Assembly: GCA_021234155.1 (NCBI GenBank)
Contig: JAJEKV010000006.1
Coordinates: forward strand, 11,247,317 to 11,311,316
Reading direction: 5' to 3'
DNA length: 64,000 bases
From: Isoetes taiwanensis
Taxonomy: Eukaryota > Streptophyta > Lycopodiopsida > Isoetales > Isoetaceae
Shown: piece after piece, positions 54,527-64,000 of the stretch
How positions within the stretch are numbered: the stretch's first letter is position 1
Layout of the letters: each line of letters begins with the position of its first letter
Translations under genes and position numbers: made by a program
Notes under the pieces: model-generated
Told to the model about the DNA's origin: nothing
The model's database searches: none
What the model saw: only the letters and a program-made list of their open reading frames with translations

Positions 54527-56472
54527 CTACAAAAAGTACTTCATGCGGTCGTCCCTTCTCATTGCATCATATACAGCACGAACCTACCAAATGTACAGAA
54601 AAGAAAAAATATTTAATGAAGAGAAACAAGATCAATGATCTTCTTCTCTTTTTTCCAATTTAACATATTTCTGATCCATTTGCAGGAGGTGTTACAAACC
54701 TGCTCGCCGGATTCCACCTTAACGGGCCCAATGTTTACAGATACATACTTCCCTTTTGAAGACAACTTCTGTCTCACTTTTCCCTGCATATGACACACCA
54801 TATTCCTCTTAAGTTTACATTGCTTACTACATATAGGGCAATGATTTGCATACAAAAGATACAAATGGGAACGTGAATGTATGTGGGTCATTTATACAGA
54901 ACTTACAATTGAGAAGCCAAAGAACAAGATAGTTTACCAGGCAACAGTTGTCCATTACATTACAAAAAATTCACTTGCATTCATCGGGATGAGCTAAAAA
55001 ATTTCTATTAATATTCTAATCAATCACCAACAAACGTTTAATCTTATCCTATAGTGGTCCAGGCTCTGGCTGGAATGAAATAACTAGTAATTTTAAGAAC
55101 ATATCTTCTAACATCTTTTGTCTTTACTTTGCTATGCCCAAGAAGCGGCATGGTGCTGGAATAGAATGCTTGACCCCATGGTGATCTTTATCCACAAAAC
55201 TCTTCTGCTAGACAAAGCCCATGACAAATTTTGCTCCAGCGGGCAGTATTAGTAGAGGCAAACTGAAATACAATATCGGGGAAAACAGGGAACCTGGAAG
55301 TATGACAAAATCTAGACATGGCATAGGAAGGCCACTATTACTACACTATAGAAAAGCTCAAGTGTTGTGGATTGGCAGGACGTAATGAAATTTAGACAAT
55401 GCATGATGCAAAGTTTGCAAGGTGGCTGTGGCTATGCAATATCCTTGGGATGGGGAATACTGAAGAAAATTATGCATTAGTAACCATCCATGAAAAATAA
55501 ACTATTTCAGTTTCGCTGTTGAACACCTTAGAGAGGAATTGAGCCATTCCATTGAAAACTTGCCAAAAATAACTATAGCTGTAAACCTTACTTCAGGTAC
55601 AGAACATTGAAGAACAGACTCGACTGCTAGAACCATTGCTTGAACAAAATCATCCCCCCCAATTCCAATTGCAGTAAATGCTCTAACCATTGGATACATG
55701 TTGACCTACAGAAAATCATAAGATAAGTCTTTCAAGTCAGTATTCAGAAACTCACGGCCTCGAAACTAAGTAGCAATGTAATAAATCAGTAGCAAGAAAA
55801 CTTCAAAGCAAAAATTCGTGAAGAAGATACCTTGTTATTGGTCTTAAGCAGCATAATTGCTGAAAATGAATTGCCCTAAAATATTATCTTGTTCTTTGAA
55901 TAATCCAGTTATTAAAATTCATGGTCCTCTTTGAATAATGGCATGCTTTGAAGAGGTGTTCTATTTAAACTGCCAGCGCTATTGAAGCATTTTAATTTTA
56001 CATTTCTTGGAAAGTTCAACTAGGATGAAACCTGAATAAAGACTCGAGGAAACTTTACCTTCTCATCTATTACTTTCCAATCATCATCAGAGGTATTCGT
56101 TAAAGTTCCCCCTATTACAACATTTGTTGTCTGTGCAATCCTTCCTTCCGATTTCGACACCTCTGCAAGCTAACATGTAAGTTTGTGTTAACAAATACGG
56201 ACTACGTGCATGTCAATGTCTGACCAACCTGAGATTGCCTTCAATACTGCTTCTTGGGGTGCACTCTTGCCAGCTGAAGACTCCCCTTCTTCCCCGCTCT
56301 TGAAGTTCCCATTGTGGCTGCTACATGCCCGCACAGCAATTGGACAAGACCGCCAGACGGCACCAAGCCCAACGCCTATACAGTAAACTGACCTCTCCCT
56401 GGTGTGTTTTGCATGAATTCGCATACTCCGAATATCAGCTCCAAGCGTCCCGGTACAGGAGAACGCCTCCAT
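54527..56472 (-). CDS. DUF493 (YbeD-like) domain protein, five exons, host gene
   Basis: Exons on the minus strand: 56472-56229, 56162-56059, 55705-55592, 54783-54700 and 54583-54527. All introns are GT-AG, and the phases join to exactly 603 nt (200 residues plus stop). The first 80 residues are basic and serine-rich with no domain, consistent with a plastid transit peptide. Residues about 100-200 are the DUF493 domain: DDDWKVIDEKV, YPMVRAFTAIGIGGDDFV, then SKGKYVSVNIGPV and the end VRAVYDAMRRDDRMKYFL. The bacterial relative YbeD is a small ferredoxin-fold protein, and plant members are poorly characterised. The frame is undamaged, which sets it apart from everything else in the window. The start is the first Met after an acceptor-like TTTCAG, so an upstream noncoding exon is possible. 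Confidence 0.85.
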
Positions 56473-56568
56473 AGCCAGCTGAAATTTAGAAATGTCATTT
56501 TGTGTTGTGTTTTCTTTTACTAACTTATTCCTCACATATAATAATGACGCGCAGTTTTGACATCAAAA

Positions 56569-56640
56569 GTGGCTGTAGTTTAGTGGTGAGAATTCCACGT
56601 TGTGGCCGTGGAGACCTGGGCTCGAATCCCAGCAGCCACA
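56569..56640 (+). tRNA. tRNA-His (GTG anticodon)
   Basis: A complete cloverleaf: acceptor GTGGCTG pairs with CAGCCAC, the anticodon stem is CCACG/CGTGG around the loop TTGTGGC with anticodon GTG at 56602-56604, and the T arm is CTGGG-CTCGAAT-CCCAG. The discriminator is A. The genomic 5' end is G, and the extra G-1 of tRNA-His is added after transcription. A T run at about 56649-56653 can serve as the Pol III terminator. No intron and no CCA. Confidence 0.95.
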
Positions 56641-57320
56641 TTATGATATTTTTGTTTAGGTCTTGTCTTACTTCGAAAGTGCTTGGAAATCGAATTCAAT
56701 CGAATCAGGTGGGAATAATTCATTTTATCATGAGAGAATTTTTATGTTTGAAGATAGAGAATCGCTCGAATTCAACTTTGGGTTGTCATTTTTCTTTCTC
56801 ATAAATCACGAGTACCCTATGATTTCCGCTTTCTTTCCTGTACTTTTATTTCTGGGTAATTTTTGGTTTCCCTATTCTAAGCGGGCCTGCCAGACCTACT
56901 CTAATGGATGTTTCTTGAAGCATTCCAGCCATGGCTCATTCCGGCATTGTCTGCCTTTGCATCGTCATTACTGTTGCTGCATCTGATAAGAAAACTTCTG
57001 GCTGCTCATCACGCCCCTGGTGGAATCCCCAGTGGCATTCCAGATTAGACATTGTTTTTGGAATGCAGCATGCCGAAGCATCGAGATTTTTCTGTCCTTG
57101 GCTATGGCTATGGCGTTGCCCACCTCCTGTCTGTCGAAATCCTTCTCACGTAATTGCTCAACTCGCCATAAGCTTCAAAACGAGCTCCTGATCGCCATTT
57201 CTGGCACAGTATTATAGCTAGAGGCGAAAATCTTCTTTGCTTCTATTTCTAAAGATGGCCGTCGCTGCAGACAAACAGAAGGAAAATTTCTGCCAGGGCC
57301 ATCGCTGAAGGCGTTTTGCA

Positions 57321-57395
57321 ACGTGCCATCAATCGGTAGTTTCCAGCTGGAAACCGGCTGGCGACGGACCTGGAAACCACCGATTGGTGGCACGT
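57321..57395. repeat. Short hairpin, arms about 27-29 bp
   Basis: AACGTGCCATCAATCGGTAG (57321 on) pairs with the segment 57369-57395 containing CACCGATTGGTGGCACGTT, with two or three mismatches and a loop of about 20 bp. Confidence 0.65.
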
Positions 57396-58181
57396 TTCCA
57401 AATACATACATTTACATGATAGATGAGAGAGTACTCATTTCGCCATGAAAGAACACTTGCTTGAAGATGGAGACTTGGTCAGCATCTAAAAGTCATAATT
57501 GTTGAGTTGCCATAGGGGGTTTTTATAGGCAAGATTGCTAGAAAGAAATTTCCACTGTGTGGAAATTAGAAGCTTTTTCAACAGCTTATTTCAACATGGA
57601 ATTTCCTCTTGAATTCCTGTTGGCGATTAACGAAACTATGTCTTTGTAGGGCCGTTATAGATGGCAAAAAGCAAAATTAGCTACCTTTTCTATGAAAAAT
57701 CCTCTTGCCACCCACTCTCACATTCGCCTAGTCCTCTGTGTGGCGAAGCCATAGGGTTTCCCGACCCTTGACTTCTTGAAGAAATATCTTGTTACCCCCT
57801 AGTTTACTTCTTCAATTGATCAATTCTTTAAATCCATCCAAATATATAAAGACTCAACAATTCAAATACCTTCTGGGCTTCAAGTTAAGTTATTGCTATG
57901 CATATCAGTTAGTCCAATATGTTGTGTGCATATGCCTAGCTTGAAATTTACAATGAAAATTTATAAATATGCCCCCATATTTATGCAAAATTATAAATGC
58001 CCATGTTTTAGGGGTAGTTTTGATGGAATGACCATATCGTTTTCGTGATGATCCAAATGGGAATGTGTCCTTCAGATGCATTATAGATGAAGATGATATC
58101 TTCCTACTAAACTAAAATCACCCGAGTTCGAGTCCAAAATCTTAAGTCATGGTCTTCTAAATTCGTATAAAATCTTAAGTT
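57396..58181. other. Noncoding stretch
   Basis: No gene, RNA or repeat recognised. Confidence 0.3.
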
Positions 58182-59751
58182 GCTTTCTTTTATGAGGATT
58201 CACTACTCTGGGGTAGAATGCAGTATACAGGCCCCCCCTCCACGTCATCTGAAAGTTCCACGCTGGCTGAGAAATGTTGTCGGTCGTTTTCAACGGATTA
58301 GTTGAACGAACAAATTAGGTGAAGTCGTGCAATGGATACTGCTATTGTTAAACCAGAACTGAACATATAAAACAAAAAATGAACGAATCTACTTCATTAA
58401 AGGCAGAGTTTCCCATTCATCTTATTCGCAGCCCCTTCAAAATGACTTTGGATTTAGTCCGGGAGTACCAAAAGCAATTCTTCAGTGGGATCAGTTCTTG
58501 TGGTTTCTTGTCAGATATGGAATACAGGAATGCTGAAATTGAGATCAACAACATTCGAGATTTTCTTGATAAAACCAGAGATCAAGAGGAGACTGTTGCA
58601 ATGTATATCCAGGTTGGATTCTTGCCAGAGCATAGAAAGTGTATAAAATGTGAAAAGGATATAAAATTGAGAGGTGATACCAAGGGAACACGTGATGGAA
58701 TTAAATGGAAGTGTAAAGGCAAACATTGCAATTACAGTTGTTCTATTCGTAGCAGCACCTGGTTTGCTGGTAGTAAGCTTACTTTGTCTCAGATGCTCAT
58801 GGTAATGTATTGTTGGAGCATCAAGTTGCCTCAAGATCAAGCACAGACAGAATGCAAGATACAGAGTCTATATACTACGTACGATTGGTATAATTATTGT
58901 CGTGACATTTGCTGTATCGCTATTCAAAAGCAGATCAGGTTTTTGGTGGTCTGGGGACGACCACGACAATCTTCCACAATCTTTCCCGGACCACCAATAA
59001 CCTGATTCTGCTTTTGAATTGCGATACAGCAAACGTCACGACAATAATTATACCAATCGCACATAGTATTGGACTCTGTATCTTGCATTCTGTCCATGCT
59101 TGATCTTGAGGCAACTTCTTGATGCTCCAAAAATACATTACCATGAGCATCTGAGACAAAGTAAGCTTACTACCAGCAAACCAGGTGCTGCTACGAATAG
59201 AACAACTGTAATTGCAATGTTTGCCTTTACACTTCCATTTAATTCCATCACGTGTTCCCTTGGTATCACCTCTCAATTTCATATCCTTTTCACATTTTAT
59301 ACACTTTCTATGCTCGGGCAAGAATCCCCCTGGATATACAATGCAACATTCTCCTCTTGATCTCTGGTTTTATCAAGCAAATCTCGGACGTTGTTGATCC
59401 CAATGTTAGCATTCCTATATTCCATATCTGATAAGAAACCACGAGAACTAATCCCACAGAAGAAAAGAACTGCCTTTGGTACTCCCGGATTGAATCCGAA
59501 GTCATTTTGAAGGGGCTGCGAATAAGATGAACGGGAAACTCTGCTTTTAATGAAGTAGATTTGTTCGTTTTTGGTTTTATATGTTCGGTTTCTGGTTTAA
59601 TAGTAGCAGTATCCGTTGCTCGACTTCACCTAATTTGTTCGTTCAACTAATCCGTTAAAAAAGACGGATGACATTTCTCAGCCAGCGTGGAACTTTCCGA
59701 TGACATGGAAGGAGAGGGGGGAGGGGTCTCTATCTTGCATTCTACCCATCA
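58182..59751. mobile_element. Palindromic element 1 built from an ISXO2/Merlin-like transposase 5' half
   Basis: The left arm (58182-58955) and right arm (58985-59751) are inverted copies around a loop of about 29 bp. Each arm carries the N-terminal half of the same transposase, reading inward. The outer ends share GGGTAGAATGCA, and both arms hold the shared CAGCCAGCGTGGAA-type block. No catalytic domain is present, so movement would need help from another element. Confidence 0.75.
58379..59005 (+). pseudogene. ISXO2/Merlin-like transposase, N-terminal half (left arm)
   Basis: A 208-codon frame. Residues about 85-115 are a zinc ribbon (C-I-K-C, later W-K-C-x4-C), followed by SIRSSTWFAGSKLTLSQ and a helical segment ending DWYNYCRDICC. 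This is the N-terminal layout of IS1016/Merlin-type (ISXO2-like) transposases; the DDE domain that should follow is absent because the frame runs into the inverted arm. The opposite arm repeats it (59505-58985, minus strand) with frameshifts. Confidence 0.7.
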
Positions 59752-60320
59752 TCTGCATCATGTTCATTCTCTTCATGTTCCCGTCATGCTCTTTATCTGC
59801 ACCCTGGGTAATCTAATGAGGTTGTTCTTTATCCTAAATCAAGTTTATCTATTTTGTACCTTCAAGAACATGCAATTTTTTAGCTTCATGTTGCACAAAA
59901 TATGTTGCGTGGTCTATGTTTAGTTGCATTTGCCTTGGCCAAATAACAAAAGATTTCGATAGCATCTTCTATGATCTCCGCCTCCATAGAAGGAAATGGC
60001 AATCTGCATGGGCCATCTACTGCATGATCCAGAACTACTACTATATAGTCTAGTCCAACCTCTTTGAACGTACTTTCTAATACAACGACCCCAAAGCTAA
60101 CAAAGGACATAGTTACTGATCGTTCATGATTGTAAATAACATGAATGGAAGCATCCACACAATTCCTTATATTAATTGCATTTACTATCTGTACGATGGA
60201 GAATATTGGCACTCTAAATGCTTTTGAGTGGAAGCTTATTCCCCGCTTCATGGGAAGAACTTCATGCTATGGAAGCGGAGAATTCAAATGCTCCTAGAGA
60301 ATAAAGGATTTTGAAGCACT
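59752..60320. other. Spacer between element 1 and the copia remnant
   Basis: One minus-strand frame of 121 codons (60251-59886) has no recognised domain. Possibly a gag or host remnant. Confidence 0.25.
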
Positions 60321-61302
60321 ATGAATTCAATAGGACACATAGACAAAGCTGCTACTGAAGGCACAACTATGTCTACTGATGGAACTATCGAAGTTGTTTT
60401 AGGTGAATCTGCATCTAATCTTGCTGAGAAAGATAGAAAAACCAGATCGATTATCTGTTCTAGTCTAGATGACTCGTCCCCAAGGTTGGTTAGAAGAGCA
60501 TCATCTCTAAAGGAGAATTCTTCTCTAACTATCATAAGAAGCAATTGGAACAAGTACAGATTGTCTTTGGCAATTTTAGGCAACGTAGTCAAAGATATTT
60601 TGCATGTACCCCATTTGCAAAAACCCTCTTGTTTATTAGCAGGATGACTGATGCAGGACATGAGATTAAGTTTTTCAACTTCCAGTTCTTAAGTATTGAG
60701 TAGTAAGTGGCAAGTCTTGATGCAAGCCGACAGAAATGGAAATTTATATGAGATTCTTGGAAAACATAAGTTGGTTGAGGAAGTGCGCTATGCAGGAAAA
60801 GCATCTTCCGAAAAAACCCTGTGGCACTACAGACTGGGGCATGTAGCTCCTTTTAGAATGGACTCCTTGGTCAAACAATGATTTGTTAAAGCTGGTAAAA
60901 CAGACCTTGCAATGTTTATCTCCAATGTACAATAACTAGGAAGAGATTTCCAGTCTCCAATACTCATGCAGATAAGAGACTTGCTTTGCTGCATACTGAC
61001 CTTTGTGGGTCCATTACCTCAGCCGGTTCATGATACATTCTTGTGTTTCTGGATGACTTTTCTCAAAAGGTATTTGTATACTTGCTATAAAACAAGAGTC
61101 AGTGCTTTGAATTTTTTGTGTTTTCAAATAATTAATTGAAAAGGGGACTGGTGATCAAATCTTATCTTTAAGATCTGACAATAGTGGTGAGTTTTTCTAA
61201 GGCGTTTGAAGAGTTTTCCTTGATACATGTGATTGAACATCAGCTTACTGCCCCCTATACAAGTGAACAAAATGAGAGCAGAAAGGGTTAACAGAACCCT
61301 TA
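60321..61302 (+). pseudogene. Ty1/copia remnant 2 (protease end, GAG-pre-integrase, integrase)
   Basis: Frames read VVKDILHVPHLQK, MQADRNGNLYEI, LWHYRLGHV, an integrase stretch with FLDDFSQKVFV, and finally HQLTAPYTSEQNE and ERVNRTLIE, the standard end of the copia integrase core. There are many stops. The sequence changes abruptly to Merlin-like at about 61303, so palindromic element 2 interrupts it. It differs from the copia at 20.5 kb. Confidence 0.8.
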
Positions 61303-62531
61303 TTGAAACTGAAATTGGGATCAACAACATCCGAGATTTGCTTGATAAAACCAGAGATCAAGAGGAGACTATTGCATTGTATATCCAGGTTAGATTCTTG
61401 CCAGAGCATAGAAAGTGTATAAAATGTGAAAGGGATATGAAATTGAGAGGTGATAACAAAGGAACACGTAATGGAATTAAGCGGAAGTGTAAGGGCAAAC
61501 ATTGCAATTACAGTTGTTCTATTCGTAGCAGCACCTGGTTTACTGGTAGTAAGCTTACTTTGTCTCAGATGCTCATGGTAATGTATTGTTGGAGCATCAA
61601 GTTGCCTCAAGATCAAGCGCGGACAGAATGCAAGATACAGAGTCTGCATACTACGTGCGATTGGTATAATTATTGTCGTGACATTTGTTGTATCGCTATT
61701 CAGAAGCAGATCAGGTTATTGGTGGTCCGGAGACGACTACGGCAATCTTTCACAATCTTCCCCAGACCACCAATAACCTAATTATGCTTTTGAATTGCGA
61801 TACAGCAAATGTCACGACAATAATTATACCAATCGCACGTAGTATGTGGACTCTGTATCTTGCATTCTGTCCGTGCTTGATCTTGAGGCAACTTCTTGAT
61901 GCTCCAACAGTACATTACCATGAGCATCTGAGACAAAGTAAGCTTACTACCAGCAAACCAGATGCTGCTACAAATAGAACAACTGTAATTGCAACGTTTG
62001 CCCTTACACTTCCACTTAATTCCATCACGTGTTCCCTTGGTATCACCTCTCAATACACTTTCTATGCTCTGGCAAGAATCTAACTGGATATACATTGCAA
62101 CAGTCTCCTCTTGATCTCTGCTTTTATCAAGTTAATCTCGAATGTTGTTGATACCAATTTCAGCATTCCTGTATTCCATATCTGACAAGAAACCAGAAGA
62201 ACTGATCCCACTGAAGAAAAGAATTACTTTTGGTACTCCCGGACTGAATCCGAAGTCATTTTGAAGGCGCTGCGAATAAGATGAACGGGAAACTCTGCCT
62301 TTAATGAAGTAAATTCGTTCATTTTTTGTTTTATATGTTCGGTTCTGGTTTAACAGTAGCAGTATCCATTGCACGACTTCGCCTAATTTGTTCGTTCAAC
62401 TAATCCGTTAAAAACGACCGACGTCATTTCTCAGCCAGCGTGGAACTTTCAGATGACGTGGAGGGGGGAGGGGGGAGGAGGGCTGTATACTGCATTCTAC
62501 CCCAGAGTAGTGAGTCCTCATAAAAGAAAGC
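61303..62531. mobile_element. Palindromic element 2, same structure as element 1
   Basis: The left arm (61303-61730) is shorter because its outer part is missing; the right arm (61761-62531) is full length and ends with the same outer sequence as the left end of element 1 (GCTTTCTTTTATGAGGA, inverted). The palindrome centre lies at the same transposase codon as in element 1. The interior is the same 5' half of the ISXO2/Merlin-like transposase (SIRSSTWFTGSKLTLSQ in the left arm). Confidence 0.75.
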
Positions 62532-62879
62532 ATTCGATGACTAGTGACTGTGGCTTTGAAGAGGAGCCGTGGCAGAAAAGGCCCCAACTGTATGCCAACT
62601 ACAGAGGAAGCTGAGGTGAATGCAGCGGCAGAGACAATTAAGCATGATAATCCAAGGAAGCAGACAAATCCAAGGAGATTCAAAGGGCTAGCAAAAAGGG
62701 ATGAAAAGGACAGACTATATCAAAAATGTTATGGCCTTAAGGGAGACAGAAAATGGTAGGCTTGCATATAAAGCTTTATTTCGATACTAGCTTTTGGCAA
62801 TTTAATGACCCTTTTTATGACAAGGTAACTAAAATCTAGGCCACAGCCTTTGCAAGAAGCAACATCTGATCTTAATTGA
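62532..62879. other. Short spacer with a 71-codon frame
   Basis: The frame 62544-62759 (+) is lysine- and arginine-rich with no recognised domain. No other signal. Confidence 0.25.
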
Positions 62880-64000
62880 TCACGCTCCTTTCTTGGGAAA
62901 GTCAATTATTATGCTACCTTCATTCCTGGCCTATCTGGCATTGCTGATCCCATCCACAAATACGGGTGATGAATCCACTTGGGCTTAGAATCCCCAGGCA
63001 GATGAGGCTTTTCAAAAATTGAAGGTTTTGCTTACTCAAGCCCGTCTACTTGTTCCACATCAATGGGACAAGTTCTTTCATGTTTATGTCGATATTTCAA
63101 CTTTTGCTATTGGTGTTGTTCTTTCCCAAGAATATGACTCTCACCTGAACAAACCCATTCCTTAGGCAAGCAGAAAACTCAACCCTGCTGAGAAAAATTA
63201 TTCTGCCACGGAATGAGAAGCATTTGGACTTATTTTTTGCATGAACGATTTCGCCATTATCTGCTGGGAAGCAAATTCAAGTTCTTTGTGGATCATCAAG
63301 CTCTGCTTAATCTGATCAATAAGACCATGCCCACGGGCCGTATTGCTCGTTGAGTACCGCTTCTAGGAGTTTACTCCCTTTGAAACAATTCATAACGCAG
63401 GAAAGTCTTATGTGGTGCCTGATTATCTTTCATGATCCACACCGATGACCCATCCTCAGGAGTTTTAGACACTTTTCAGGACGCCCAACACTTCTTGGTC
63501 ACGGCCACGCCACACTGGTTCCATGACTACCAACAATATCTTCTCTCTAGTGCCTTATCATCTGAAGATCTCACACTTTCTCCAGAAACTCTACACTTAT
63601 GCCGTCAGCAATTCCTTCGTGAAGTCTTTGACTATAACATGGTTGCTGGACATCTCTACAAGCGTGGCAAGGATATGATTTTGCGCCGATGTATTCTTCC
63701 TCATGAAGTCCCGGAGACGGTTTGCCACACACATGAAGGACTTGGTGGAGGCCATTCTAATGGTGATAACGTGGCACGAAAAATTCTTTTGGTCAGCTAT
63801 TTTTGGCCCACGTTGTTCAAGGACGCTCACGCTCATGCACGCCAATGTGATGTCTGCCAGCGCGTGGGAAGGCCCACGGCCCGTGACGCTCTATCCTTAA
63901 CTCTAGTAGCCATGGCATTGCCCTTCAGCAAATGGGGTGTGGATTTTATTGGGCCAATTAATCCACCTGCTCGAAACTATTGTGCTAGATACATCCTTGT
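62880..64000 (+). pseudogene. Ty3/gypsy pol remnant (RT end, RNase H, integrase start), continues past window
   Basis: In order: end of the reverse transcriptase (VNYYATFIPGLSGIADPIHK, a Y-R-F-I-x-x-F-S-x-I-A-x-P-L-type region); RNase H (PHQWDKFFHVYVDISTFAIG, VLSQEYDSHL, ASRKLNPAEKNYSATE, then a D-H-Q-A-L-like segment); an integrase H2C2 zinc finger (THEGLGGGHS and CDVCQRVG); and the beginning of the integrase core (FSKWGVDFIGPI). Stops and frameshifts occur throughout. The gypsy order (RT before integrase) separates it from the two copia elements. Confidence 0.85.

Noticed and set aside
59886-60251. 121-codon minus-strand frame as a gene
   Set aside because: No domain, no start context and no splice partner; it lies between decayed elements.

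Overview
The window looks like nuclear DNA of a land plant with a large, transposon-rich genome. The evidence is a plant-type tRNA-His gene, a five-exon host gene for a DUF493 (YbeD-like) protein that is probably plastid-targeted, and a Ty1/copia primer-binding site matching initiator tRNA-Met. The mix of element types would suit a seed-free plant such as a fern, but that is a guess; nothing here fixes the species.

Almost everything from 1 to 53 kb is nested mobile DNA, and several insertions can be proved from target-site duplications (TSDs) or from an empty-site copy inside the window. (1) 1-1731 is the end of a first copy (E1) of an unusual DNA transposon, inserted into a LINE (1732 to about 5540, minus strand). 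(2) 5976-16442 is a 10.5 kb hAT element with a perfect 8-bp TSD. It split an open reading frame and carries, besides its hAT transposase, a protein-kinase-like gene and a RING-like gene. (3) 18216-19072 is a LINE remnant. (4) 20.5-24.2 kb is a decayed Ty1/copia element. (5) 24245-33654 is a second, complete copy (E2, 9410 bp) of the unusual transposon, inserted in the copia reverse transcriptase; the copia frame resumes exactly at 33655. (6) 34226-42264 is a CACTA element filled by a CATGCCACCTAGG/CATGCCAAGGTGG satellite arranged head to head. (7) 42655-46677 is a second LINE with an (AAT)n tail. Elements 6 and 7 interrupt one copy of a 1.74 kb segment whose uninterrupted copy lies at 51269-53008.

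The E1/E2 element is the most interesting object. It has imperfect 26-bp terminal inverted repeats starting AAGCATGA and a 4-bp TSD. It carries a small 80-codon gene of unknown family (three copies in the window), a convergent DUF7869-like gene that is the best transposase candidate, and, divergent from that, a multi-exon gene whose decayed product combines a ParB/sulfiredoxin-like motif with features resembling a beta-class amino-methyltransferase. Thirteen copies of a palindrome close to ATCGCGGCCGCGAT cluster around and inside the last gene, six of them in its first intron.

From 53 to 57.5 kb the sequence is quieter: the DUF493 gene (54527-56472, minus strand) with the tRNA-His gene 96 bp upstream of its start codon. 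From 58.2 to 62.5 kb lie two palindromic elements, each made of head-to-head copies of the 5' half of an ISXO2/Merlin-like transposase, separated by a copia remnant. The window ends inside a decayed Ty3/gypsy pol region. Most element genes carry stops or frameshifts and are annotated as pseudogenes.
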